Source of the DNA: Duganella sp. BJB480
Lineage (GTDB): Bacteria; Pseudomonadota; Gammaproteobacteria; Burkholderiales; Burkholderiaceae_D
Assembly (NCBI GenBank): GCA_003416985.1
Contig: QVIN01000001.1
Location: forward strand, 372,001 to 436,000
Direction of reading: 5' to 3'
DNA length: 64,000 nucleotides
Part shown: in pieces, positions 35,778 to 45,400 of the stretch
How positions within the stretch are numbered: position 1 is the first letter of the stretch
Layout: the number at the start of each line of letters is the position of its first letter
Notes under the pieces: model-generated
What the model was told of the DNA's origin: nothing
What the model saw: the letters and a program-made list of their open reading frames with translations, nothing else
Database searches by the model: none
Made by a program: the position numbers and the translations under genes

Positions 35778-36545
35778 ATGCAGACATCCATCGCGTGCGC
35801 GGCCGTGCTGGCGTTCGCCGCCACGGCGGCCTCCGCCGAACAGCTGGACATCATGAATTCCGGCGGCTACACGGCGGCCTACCTGGCGCTCAAGCCGCGC
35901 TACGAGGCGGCCAGCGGCGACACGCTGGTCACCGCCTGGGGCCCGTCGATGGGCAAGGCGCCGGAGGCGATCCCCAATCGCCTGGCGCGCGGCGAGCCGG
36001 CCGACGTGGTCATCATGGTGGGCTACGCGCTCGACCAGTTGATCGCACAAGGGAAGGTCGATCCCGCCAGCCGCACCGAGCTGGCCGACTCCCGCATCGG
36101 CATGGTGGTGCGCGCCGGTCATGCGCTGCCCGATATCTCGACCGTTGAAGCGTTCAAGGCGACCTTGCTCGGCGCCGGGTCGATCGCCTATTCCGACAGT
36201 GCCAGCGGGGTCTACATCGAACGCGAGCTGTTGAAGAAACTCGATATCGAGGCGGCCGTCAAACCCAAGGCCCACATGGTGCAGAAGACGCCGGTCGCGA
36301 TGCAGGTGGCCGAGGGCAAGTACGAGCTGGGCTTCCAGCAGGTCAGCGAGATCCTGCCGGTGCGCGGCGCCACCTTTGTCGCCCGTATCCCGGAGCCGTT
36401 GCAGAGCGTGACCCGCTTCGCGGCCGGCATTCCGGTGCAGGCGCGCCATCCCGAGGCCGCCCGCAAGCTGCTGCGCTTCCTGGCCGGGCCGGAGGCGCGC
36501 GACGCCGTGGCCGCCAGCGGCCTCGATCCCTTGCCGAGCAACTGA
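35778..36545 (+). CDS. ModA-like periplasmic substrate-binding protein
   Basis: 255 residues. The signal peptide [20 protein letters not shown] is followed by [23 protein letters not shown], the start of the SBP_bac_11 (ModA-like) fold. [39 protein letters not shown] and [15 protein letters not shown] follow. Despite the fold, molybdate is an unlikely ligand: there is no modB/modC, and the next gene is a carboxylate MFS transporter. The combination LysR - ModA-like protein - MFS recurs in Burkholderiales and probably serves an organic acid. AGGAGA precedes the ATG. Confidence 0.75.
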   Translation: MQTSIACAAVLAFAATAASAEQLDIMNSGGYTAAYLALKPRYEAASGDTLVTAWGPSMGKAPEAIPNRLARGEPADVVIMVGYALDQLIAQGKVDPASRTELADSRIGMVVRAGHALPDISTVEAFKATLLGAGSIAYSDSASGVYIERELLKKLDIEAAVKPKAHMVQKTPVAMQVAEGKYELGFQQVSEILPVRGATFVARIPEPLQSVTRFAAGIPVQARHPEAARKLLRFLAGPEARDAVAASGLDPLPSN

Positions 36546-36600
36546 GCCCCCACGTTTTTCCACCCCTGATGCCGCCGATGCGCGGCCAAGCGAGATCACA

Positions 36601-37899
36601 ATGACTGCCACTTCGACGAAGACGCAATCCCGCGTCGGCATGGTGCTGCGCGTTACCAGCGGCAATTTCATGGAAATGTTCGATTTTTTCCTGTTCGGGT
36701 TTTACGCGACGGCCATCGCCAAGGCGTTTTTCCCTTCCGATAACGAGGTGGCGTCATTGATGATGACGCTGATGACCTTCGGCGCCGGCTTCCTGATGCG
36801 GCCGCTGGGGGCGATCCTGCTGGGCGCCTACGTCGACCGGGCCGGGCGCCGCCAGGGCCTGATCGTCACGCTGGGGCTGATGGCGCTGGGCACGGTGCTG
36901 ATCGCCTGCGTGCCAGGCTACGCCACCATCGGCGCGCTGGCGCCGGCGCTGGTGCTGACCGGCCGCTTGCTGCAGGGATTTTCCGCCGGCGCCGAGCTCG
37001 GTGGCGTCTCGGTGTATCTGGCGGAGATGGCCACGCCGGGCCGCAAGGGTTTCTATGTCAGCTGGCAGTCGGCCAGCCAGCAGGTCGCGATCATCGCGGC
37101 GGCGGCGCTGGGCTACGGCCTGAACCTGTGCTTCACGCCGGCGCAGATGGGCGCGTGGGGCTGGCGCATTCCCTTCTTCATCGGCTGCATGATCGTGCCG
37201 GTGCTGTTCGCGATCCGCCGTTCGCTGCAGGAGACCGAGGAGTTCCAGCGCCGCACGCATCGGCCGACGCTGCGCGCCATCCTGCGCTCGATGCTGGACA
37301 ACTGGGGCCTGGTGCTGTCGGGCATGATGCTGGTGGCGCTGACCACGGTCTCGTTCTATCTGATCACCGTCTACACGCCGACCTTCGGCAAGACCGTGCT
37401 CAAGCTCAGCACCGGCGACAGCCTGATCGTGACGCTGTGCGTGGGCCTGTCCAACTTCATCTGGCTGCCGCTGATGGGTTCCTTGTCCGACCGCGTGGGC
37501 CGCCGCCCGCTGTTGCTGACCTTTGCCTTGCTGACCATCGTCACCGCCTATCCTGCCATGCGCTGGCTGGTGGCCGATCCGAGCTTCGGCCGGATGCTGG
37601 CGGTGGAGTTGTGGCTGTCCTTCCTTTATGCGAGCTACAACGGCGCGATGGTGGTGGCGCTGACCGAAGTGATGCCGGTGGAGGTGCGGACGGCTGGCTT
37701 CTCGCTGGCCTACAGCCTGGCCACGGCGCTGTTCGGCGGCTTCACCCCGGCCATCGCCACCGCGCTGATCGAGGTCAGCGGCGACAAGGGCGCGCCCGGA
37801 CTGTGGATGACGGCGGCGGCGGGCTGCAGCCTGTTCGCGACATGGATGCTGTACCGCCGCCACGACATGCTGCGGGCCGTGCCTGCGCCTGCGCACTAG
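36601..37899 (+). CDS. MFS transporter, citrate/tricarballylate:proton symporter type
   Basis: 432 residues with 12 predicted helices. [22 protein letters not shown] at the N-terminus and [20 protein letters not shown] (loop 2-3 signature), then [22 protein letters not shown], match the metabolite:H+ symporter family (TIGR00883), specifically its CitA/TcuC branch. It imports citrate or a similar tricarboxylate across the inner membrane. It lies 55 bp after the ModA-like gene, so the two form an operon. Confidence 0.85.
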   Translation: MTATSTKTQSRVGMVLRVTSGNFMEMFDFFLFGFYATAIAKAFFPSDNEVASLMMTLMTFGAGFLMRPLGAILLGAYVDRAGRRQGLIVTLGLMALGTVLIACVPGYATIGALAPALVLTGRLLQGFSAGAELGGVSVYLAEMATPGRKGFYVSWQSASQQVAIIAAAALGYGLNLCFTPAQMGAWGWRIPFFIGCMIVPVLFAIRRSLQETEEFQRRTHRPTLRAILRSMLDNWGLVLSGMMLVALTTVSFYLITVYTPTFGKTVLKLSTGDSLIVTLCVGLSNFIWLPLMGSLSDRVGRRPLLLTFALLTIVTAYPAMRWLVADPSFGRMLAVELWLSFLYASYNGAMVVALTEVMPVEVRTAGFSLAYSLATALFGGFTPAIATALIEVSGDKGAPGLWMTAAAGCSLFATWMLYRRHDMLRAVPAPAH

Positions 37900-37943
37900 A
37901 AGTAGTCCGGCCGGCCGCAAGCCCATTGATAATCCGGCGCGGT

Positions 37944-37957
37944 TTGATGTAGATCAA
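37944..37957. promoter_or_regulatory. FNR/Anr box before the copper ATPase
   Basis: TTGAT-GTAG-ATCAA is a perfect match to the FNR/Anr consensus TTGAT-N4-ATCAA. A TACAGT -10 lies 23 bp further (37981-37986), which puts the box at about -41.5 relative to the predicted start, the class II activator position. Confidence 0.75.
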
Positions 37958-37980
37958 GGATGTTGGGGGAGGCGGTGGAC

Positions 37981-37986
37981 TACAGT
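37981..37986 (+). promoter_or_regulatory. -10 box of the Anr-type promoter
   Basis: TACAGT, 33 bp upstream of the ATPase start codon and 23 bp downstream of the FNR/Anr box. Confidence 0.55.
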
Positions 37987-38018
37987 GATCCTGCCTCAAC
38001 AAATCGAACCCACACCCC

Positions 38019-40148
<2,130 letters not shown>

Positions 40149-40176
40149 CTTGTCAACATCAACTTTTGGAGCTAAC

Positions 40177-40791
40177 GTGCGAAAACTTCTCATTCTTCTG
40201 CTGGCATCGCTGACGCTCTCGCTCAGCGGCTGCGGCTACAACACCCTGCAGGCCGGCGACGAGCAGGTCAAGGCGAGCTGGTCCGAGGTGGTCAACCAGT
40301 ACCAGCGGCGCGCCGACCTGGTGCCCAACCTGGTCAACACGGTCAAGGGGTATGCGGCCCATGAACAGAACGTGCTGACCGAAGTCACCCAGGCCCGCGC
40401 GCAAGCGGGCTCGATCCAGGTGACGCCCGCCGTGCTGGCCGATCCTGCCGCGTTCGCCAAGTTCCAGCAGGCCCAGGGCGCGTTGTCGGGAGCGCTGTCG
40501 CGCCTGCTGGCGGTGAGCGAAAATTATCCGCAGCTCAAGGCCGACGCCAATTTCCGCGATCTGCAGGCGCAGCTTGAGGGCACCGAGAACCGCATCACGG
40601 TGGCGCGCAAGCGCTACATCGAGTCGGTGCAGAACTACAACGTGACGGTGCGTTCCTTTCCCAGCAACCTGACGGCAAAAATGTTCGGCTTCGAGGTCAA
40701 GCCGAACTTCACGGTGGAGAACGAGAAAGCGGTCAGCGCGGCGCCCGCCGTATCCTTCGACGCCCCGCCGAAGCCGGCACCGGGCAAGTGA
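40177..40791 (+). CDS. lemA: LemA family lipoprotein-like protein
   Basis: 204 residues beginning at a GTG preceded by TTTTGGAGC. The N-terminus MRKLLILLLASLTLSLSGCG has a lipobox (LSGC). NQYQRRADLVPNLVNTVKGYAAHEQNVLTEVTQARAQ is the LemA hallmark, with one long helix exposed to the periplasm. The final segment SFPSNLTAKMFGFEVKPNF is also conserved. Function is unclear; LemA almost always neighbours TPM-domain genes, as here. Confidence 0.88.
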   Translation: MRKLLILLLASLTLSLSGCGYNTLQAGDEQVKASWSEVVNQYQRRADLVPNLVNTVKGYAAHEQNVLTEVTQARAQAGSIQVTPAVLADPAAFAKFQQAQGALSGALSRLLAVSENYPQLKADANFRDLQAQLEGTENRITVARKRYIESVQNYNVTVRSFPSNLTAKMFGFEVKPNFTVENEKAVSAAPAVSFDAPPKPAPGK

Positions 40792-40792
40792 G

Positions 40793-41656
40793 ATGACCTT
40801 GTCCAGGCTCCCATGGATGTTTGCAGCGGTCCTGTACGCGCTGGGCGGCCTGGCGTTCGCCCAGGATGGGTTGGTGAAGGTGCCGCCTTTAAGCTCGCCG
40901 GTCACCGACCTCACGTCCACGCTGAGCGCCGACCAGCGCAGCAGCCTGGAGGCCGATCTGCGCGCCTTCGAGCAGCGCAAGGGGAGCCAGGTCGCGGTGC
41001 TGATCGTACCGACCACCAAGCCCGAGTCGATCGAGGAATACTCAATACGGGTGGCCGAACAATGGAAGATCGGCCGCAAGAAGATCGACGACGGCGCCAT
41101 CCTGGTGGTGGCCAAGGACGACCGCACCTTGCGCATCGAGGTCGGGTATGGGCTGGAGGGGGCGCTCAACGATGCCACGGCCAAACGCATCATTGACGAC
41201 ATTGTCGTACCGCGCTTCCGGCAAAACGATTTTTACGGCGGGATAGCCGCCGGCGCCGCCAGCATCATGAAGGTGATCGACGGCGAGGCTTTGCCGGCCG
41301 CTCAATGGGAGCGTCGGTCCGACGAGGTGCCTGGCTTGAGGCAATTGCTGCCGGTCGCGCTGATCGCCGCGCTGGCGCTTGGCGGTGTCTTGCGGGCCGT
41401 GCTTGGCCGTGTGCCCGGCGCCATGGCCGCCGGCGGCATCATCGGCCTCGCCGCCTGGCTGCTCGCGGGCGCGGCGGCGATTGGATTGATCGCCGGTGTG
41501 CTCGGCTTCCTGTTCACGCTTGCCGGCGGTTCCCGCCTGGCCGGCATGTACCTCGGCAGTGGTCACGGCCGCGGCGGCTGGGGAGGTGGTGGCGGTGGAG
41601 GATGGGGCGGTGGCGGCGGTGGCTTTGGCGGCGGCGGCGCGTCCGGGAGGTGGTAA
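40793..41656 (+). CDS. TPM domain protein with glycine-rich tail (YgcG family)
   Basis: 287 residues. The signal peptide ends at LAFA. VTDLTSTLSADQRSSLEADL, SQVAVLIVPTTKPESIEEYS and DDGAILVVAKDDRTLRIEVGYGLEG form the TPM (Psb32-like) domain, about residues 35-160. One or two membrane helices follow at about 185-240, then a tail made almost only of Gly and Trp. It starts 1 bp after the LemA stop. The tail is typical of this family and its role is unknown. Confidence 0.85.
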   Translation: MTLSRLPWMFAAVLYALGGLAFAQDGLVKVPPLSSPVTDLTSTLSADQRSSLEADLRAFEQRKGSQVAVLIVPTTKPESIEEYSIRVAEQWKIGRKKIDDGAILVVAKDDRTLRIEVGYGLEGALNDATAKRIIDDIVVPRFRQNDFYGGIAAGAASIMKVIDGEALPAAQWERRSDEVPGLRQLLPVALIAALALGGVLRAVLGRVPGAMAAGGIIGLAAWLLAGAAAIGLIAGVLGFLFTLAGGSRLAGMYLGSGHGRGGWGGGGGGGWGGGGGGFGGGGASGRW

Positions 41657-41658
41657 CG

Positions 41659-42156
41659 ATGAACTTCGCACGCACGATACGACACCTCTTGACCAGTCGG
41701 GGAACGGTCCGGCGCTATTTCACGGCCCCTGGCCTGGCTGCGATCAAGGCCGCCATCGCCGAGTCCGAAGCGGGCCATCTGGGGGAAATCCGGTTCGCCA
41801 TCGAGGCGGCGCTGCATCCGACTCAGCTGTGGCGCGATGTCACGCCGCGTGAACGCGCGGTCGAACTCTTTTCCGAACTGCGGGTATGGGACACGGAGCA
41901 CAACAGCGGCGTGCTCATCTATGTTCTGCTGGCCGACCACGCCATCGAAATCCTGGCGGACCGTGGTATCCACGCGCGCGTCGGCGGCGCCACGTGGGAA
42001 GCGATCGCGCAAGCCATGCAGGCCGAATTCGCGGATGGCCGGTTCGAGGCGGGAGCGCTCGGCGGCATCGCCGCCGTCTCGCGCGAATTGATCGCCTGCC
42101 TGCCGGCGAAGGAGGGCAATCCGGACGAATTGCCCAACGACGTATCCCTGCTGTGA
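41659..42156 (+). CDS. Second TPM domain protein
   Basis: 165 residues, no signal peptide. IKAAIAESEAGHLGEIRFAIEAAL, RAVELFSELRVWDTEHNSGVLIYVLLADHAIEILADRGIH and ALGGIAAVSRELI match the short TPM protein that follows LemA and the YgcG-type gene in many proteobacteria. It starts 2 bp after the preceding stop. The three-gene set probably acts as a membrane complex of unknown function. Confidence 0.82.
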   Translation: MNFARTIRHLLTSRGTVRRYFTAPGLAAIKAAIAESEAGHLGEIRFAIEAALHPTQLWRDVTPRERAVELFSELRVWDTEHNSGVLIYVLLADHAIEILADRGIHARVGGATWEAIAQAMQAEFADGRFEAGALGGIAAVSRELIACLPAKEGNPDELPNDVSLL

Positions 42157-42171
42157 ACCGGGCGCGGGGGC

Positions 42172-42582
42172 CTATTTTGCCGTGTCCGGTGCCGCCTCCA
42201 TCCTGTCCATCATCATCTGCATCATCATCTTCATCATGCCCATCTGTTGCTGGGTGGCGTTGGTGTCACCTTGCTTGCCGCCGCCCATGGTGCCGGCCGG
42301 GGCGTTCATCATCGACATCGCGTCTTTCATCGCCTTCATGTGCTCGCCCATCAACGCCTTGCGCTCTTCCGGCGTTTTGGCGCTCATCATCTTTTCATGC
42401 ATTTCCTGCATATGCTTCATTTGCGCATCGATCTTCGTGGCTGGCCCGGCGGGCTTGGCCGCCGCTTGCTTCGGCGCAGAGGCAGCGGGATGGTGCGCGT
42501 CGTGATTCGGCTGATCTTGTGCCGCAGCCAGCATCGGGCTCATGATCAGGGCGCATGCCAATGCGATATTTTTGCTTTTCAT
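42172..42582 (-). CDS. Met- and His-rich periplasmic protein, putative copper binder
   Basis: 136 residues. The signal peptide MKSKNIALACALIMSPMLAA is cut near AAAQ. The mature protein begins DQPNHDAHHPAAS, followed by a Met-rich helical segment (MKHMQEMHEKMMSAKTPEER, KALMGEHMKAMKDAMSMM) and a second Met cluster (MGMMKMMMQMMMDRME). Such Met/His patterns bind Cu(I). The gene converges with the copper ATPase operon and has its own FNR/Anr box, which supports a role in periplasmic copper handling. No named family is recognised. The start at 42582 follows GGAGAAC. Confidence 0.65.
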   Translation of the reverse strand: MKSKNIALACALIMSPMLAAAQDQPNHDAHHPAASAPKQAAAKPAGPATKIDAQMKHMQEMHEKMMSAKTPEERKALMGEHMKAMKDAMSMMNAPAGTMGGGKQGDTNATQQQMGMMKMMMQMMMDRMEAAPDTAK

Positions 42583-42624
42583 ATTGTTCTCCAAAGTAGG
42601 TCGGCATCCGAACGGTGCCGATTC

Positions 42625-42666
42625 ATACTACGGAAGTGGTCGTTCAATTTGATTGATCCAAATCAA
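42625..42666 (-). promoter_or_regulatory. FNR/Anr-dependent promoter of the Met-rich gene
   Basis: TTGAT-CCAA-ATCAA (42653-42666) is a perfect FNR/Anr box. On the reverse strand TAGTAT (42625-42630) follows after 22 bp, which is class II spacing and near-identical to the layout in front of the copper ATPase. Confidence 0.72.
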
Positions 42667-42722
42667 AGCACCACCAATGCCGCAATTGCACGATGCGCGC
42701 GCTGCCGCTGTCACGCCCGGGT

Positions 42723-43532
42723 TCAGGTGTTCAGGCTCAGGTTTTTCCGCAGCGCCGAGTCCACCGGGCCGGCGGGCAGGAAGCGGCGCAGCTTGCTCAG
42801 CAGCGATGCCTGGCCCTTGGGCGTGCGGCGCATCTTCCACGGGCCGAACGCCGCCTCGACGATGGTCCGTGCCACGCTGTCCGGTCCGGGGGCGTTGGCG
42901 GCGTGCTGCGTGACCGCGCGCGTGACGGTCTCGCGTTCGGTGTCGTAGGCGGCGATCTTGCCGGCCGCCTTGGGGGCGTTGGTGTCCAGGCTGGTCTTGG
43001 TGTAGGACGGTTCGACCAGCACCACGCGCACGCCGAACTGGCGGGCCTCGTGGTCCAGGCTTTCCGACATGCCCTCGACCGCGTGCTTGGAGGCGGCGTA
43101 CCAGCCCATGTAGGGCGCGGGCAGGAAGCCCAGGACCGAGCTCAGGTTGATGATCCTGCCCGCGCCCTGCTTGCGCATCTGCGGCAACACCGCCTGGGTG
43201 GTCCGCAACAGACCGAAGACGTTCACCTCGAACAGCGACTGCGCCTCGGCCACCGAGGTCTCTTCCACGGCGCCCACCAGCGAGACGCCGGCGTTGTTGA
43301 CCAGCACATCGATGCGCTGCGCGCGCACGATGACCGACTGCATCGCCTGCGTCACGGATTCGCCGTCGCGCACATCCATTTCAACCAGCGTCACGCCGGG
43401 GATGGGGGCGATTCCCGCAGTGCTGCGCACCGTGCCATACACCTCGCAACCGCGCGCGGCGAACTGCTGCGCCGCCGCCCGGCCTATTCCCGACGAAACG
43501 CCGGTGACGACCACTACCTGTGAATTGGACAT
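42723..43532 (-). CDS. SDR-family oxidoreductase
   Basis: 269 residues. The Rossmann motif is [15 protein letters not shown] (TGxxxGxG), followed by [17 protein letters not shown] (NNAG) and the catalytic YxxxK in [15 protein letters not shown]. This is a classical short-chain dehydrogenase/reductase using NAD(P)H; the substrate is unknown. It is divergent from a TetR gene and uses a promoter nearly identical to that of the RND efflux operon, so it is probably induced by the same toxic compound. AGGAG precedes the ATG. Confidence 0.87.
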   Translation of the reverse strand: MSNSQVVVVTGVSSGIGRAAAQQFAARGCEVYGTVRSTAGIAPIPGVTLVEMDVRDGESVTQAMQSVIVRAQRIDVLVNNAGVSLVGAVEETSVAEAQSLFEVNVFGLLRTTQAVLPQMRKQGAGRIINLSSVLGFLPAPYMGWYAASKHAVEGMSESLDHEARQFGVRVVLVEPSYTKTSLDTNAPKAAGKIAAYDTERETVTRAVTQHAANAPGPDSVARTIVEAAFGPWKMRRTPKGQASLLSKLRRFLPAGPVDSALRKNLSLNT

Positions 43533-43551
43533 TTTGCTTCTCCTGAAGTTA

Positions 43552-43605
43552 TAGAGTTCAATTAAACGCTAAAAATAGATTATACTAAAACTCTAAATGT
43601 GGCAA
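43552..43605 (-). promoter_or_regulatory. SDR promoter and putative TetR operator, copy 1
   Basis: Reading the reverse strand: TTGCCA (43600-43605), a 17-bp spacer, TAATCT (43577-43582). The stretch from the -10 onward (TAATCTATTTTTAGCGTTT, N4, GAACTCTA) recurs at 44256-44286 in front of the RND operon. An inverted TAGAGTT/AACTCTA pair (43552-43558 and 43589-43595) frames it. A forward TATACT (43581-43586) could serve the tetR gene. Confidence 0.65.
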
Positions 43606-43633
43606 GCAGAATGGCAAGACAGGAGTGACACGC

Positions 43634-44236
43634 ATGAAAAAGTCAAAAAGCGCAACGATCGACACGCGCAAGCGCATCGTGGCGGCCGCGACCAGGATGT
43701 TTCTGGAGCACGGGCTGGCCGACACCGGCATCGCCAGCATCATGGCCGCTGCCGGGCTGACCCAGGGCGGCTTCTACCGCCATTTCCGTTCCAAGGAGCA
43801 CTTGATCGTGGAGGCCAGCAACGCCGCCCACGACAGGCTGCGCGGCCTTTTCAACGAGGCGATCCACGGCAAGCCGGCGGCGGAAGGGTTGGACATCGCG
43901 GTGGACTTGTACCTTTCCCAGTCGGAGCAACAGGGCTGCGAGGCCGTGTGCCCGCTGCCCAGCCTGGGAAGCGAGCTAGGCCGTGCGGACCAGCAGGTCA
44001 GGGACGCCGCGATGGGAGGCTACCAACGGCTGGTGCAGTTCTTTGCCGGGCTGGCCGATCAGGCGGGCTACGCCGAGCCGGCCCGGTTGGCCGACGCCAT
44101 CGTCTCCACCATGGTCGGCGCGGTGATGCTGGCCAGGCTGGCGGCCGGTCCGGCGCCGGCCGCCAGCGTCCTGCGCAACGCCAGGCAGACCATCCGGCTG
44201 ATGCTGCGGGCGCCCGGCGACGCAAAAATGGCTTGA
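43634..44236 (+). CDS. TetR/AcrR-family regulator
   Basis: 200 residues. The helix-turn-helix region DTRKRIVAAATRMFLEHG, then GIASIMAAAGLTQGGFYRHF and RSKEHLIVEASN, is at about residues 9-60; the C-terminal helical domain binds the inducer. It lies between the divergent SDR gene and the RND operon, with the shared promoter element on each side, so it is the likely repressor of both. AGGAG at 43621 gives 8-nt spacing to the ATG at 43634; a GTG at 43625 is less likely. Confidence 0.88.
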   Translation: MKKSKSATIDTRKRIVAAATRMFLEHGLADTGIASIMAAAGLTQGGFYRHFRSKEHLIVEASNAAHDRLRGLFNEAIHGKPAAEGLDIAVDLYLSQSEQQGCEAVCPLPSLGSELGRADQQVRDAAMGGYQRLVQFFAGLADQAGYAEPARLADAIVSTMVGAVMLARLAAGPAPAASVLRNARQTIRLMLRAPGDAKMA

Positions 44237-44286
44237 GTTTTATAGATTATCGATGTAATCTATTTTTAGCGTTTGCTAGAACTCTA
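44234..44286 (+). promoter_or_regulatory. RND operon promoter and putative TetR operator, copy 2
   Basis: TTGAGT (44234-44239), a 17-bp spacer and TAATCT (44256-44261). The palindrome TAGATTA-N6-TAATCTA (44243-44262) overlaps the -10. From the -10 on, 27 of 31 bases equal the reverse-strand sequence before the SDR gene, and both end 17-20 bp before the start codon. Confidence 0.68.
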
Positions 44287-44302
44287 AAATAACGAGGGCC
44301 TT

Positions 44303-45400
44303 ATGAAAACGATATTCCCCACTTTCCCCCGGCGTAGCGTCGCCGGCGCCGCGCTGCTGCTGGGCCTTGCCGCGTGCAGCCAGCCGGCGCCGCCGCAGGA
44401 CACGGTGGCCAGGGTCGCCTGGTTCACCGCCCAGCCGGCCACGTCCGGCGTGGCCACCTTCACCGGCGTCGTGCATGCGCGGACCGAAAGCAACCTCGGC
44501 TTCCGCGTGGCCGGCAAGATCGTCGAGCGCCTGGTGGACCCGGGCCAGACCGTCCGCAAGGGCCAGCCCCTGATGCGTATCGACGCGGTCGACTATGACC
44601 TGGCGCTGGCCGCCGCCCGCTCGTCGGTCGACGCGGCGCAGGCGCGCCAGGTGCAGGCGGTGGCGGAGGAGGCGCGCCTGCGCAACCTGCTGGCCCACGG
44701 CGCCACCTCGGCCCAGGCCTACGAACAGGCCAAGGCCGCCGCCGACGCCGCCATCGCCCAGACCCGCGCCGAGTCCGCCCGGGCGCGTGAGACCGAGCAC
44801 CAGCGCGACTACGCCGTGCTGCTGGCCGACATGGACGGCGTGGTGCTGGAAGTGCCGGCCGATGTGGGGCAGGTGGTGTCGGCCGGCCAGAGCGTGGTCA
44901 AGCTGGCGCGCCAGGGCGTGCGCGAGGCGCAGGTCTTCCTGCCCGAGCAGGAGCTGGCGCTGGCCAAGCGTCCGGCCAGCGCCTCGCTGTACAGTGAGCC
45001 GGGCAGCACCGCGCCGGCCACCTTGCGCGAACTGGCCGCCGTCGCCGATCCGCAGACCCGCACCTACCTGGCGCGCTACACGCTGAGCGGCAGCGCCGCC
45101 CAGGCCCCGCTGGGCGCCACGGTGACGATCCGCATCGCCACGGCGAGCTCGGCCGCGATCAGCGTGCCGGTCAGCGCCCTGACCGACCAGGGCAACGGTC
45201 CCGCCGTCTGGGTGATCGACAACAAGACCTCCACCGTCAGCCTTCGTCCGGTGACGGTGGCGCAGCTGGGCGAGGAGCAGGCCAGCCTGTCGCAGGGCCT
45301 GGCCGCAGGTGAACGCGCGGTGGCGGTCGGCGGGCATCTGCTGAAGGCCGGCCAAAAGGTCCGCCTGCTGGCTGAGACCAAGACCGGGAGCGGATCATGA
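44303..45400 (+). CDS. RND efflux periplasmic adaptor (HlyD/AcrA type)
   Basis: 365 residues. A lipobox in LLLGLAACS anchors it to the inner membrane. GFRVAGKIVERLVDPGQTV and KGQPLMRIDAVDYDLAL start the biotinyl-lipoyl-like domain. A helical hairpin follows at about 100-170, then MDGVVLEVPADVGQVVSAGQ. The tail contains VPVSALTDQGNGPAVWVIDN. It links the inner-membrane pump with the outer-membrane channel. Its stop overlaps the pump start by 4 bp (ATGA). Confidence 0.9.
   Translation: MKTIFPTFPRRSVAGAALLLGLAACSQPAPPQDTVARVAWFTAQPATSGVATFTGVVHARTESNLGFRVAGKIVERLVDPGQTVRKGQPLMRIDAVDYDLALAAARSSVDAAQARQVQAVAEEARLRNLLAHGATSAQAYEQAKAAADAAIAQTRAESARARETEHQRDYAVLLADMDGVVLEVPADVGQVVSAGQSVVKLARQGVREAQVFLPEQELALAKRPASASLYSEPGSTAPATLRELAAVADPQTRTYLARYTLSGSAAQAPLGATVTIRIATASSAAISVPVSALTDQGNGPAVWVIDNKTSTVSLRPVTVAQLGEEQASLSQGLAAGERAVAVGGHLLKAGQKVRLLAETKTGSGS

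Noticed and set aside
35778..36545. Naming the ModA-like protein modA
   Set aside because: No modB, modC or molybdate operator nearby; the neighbour is a carboxylate MFS transporter.
41575..41655. Glycine-codon repeat (GGT/GGC-rich) read as a DNA repeat
   Set aside because: It encodes the normal Gly-rich tail of the YgcG-type TPM protein.
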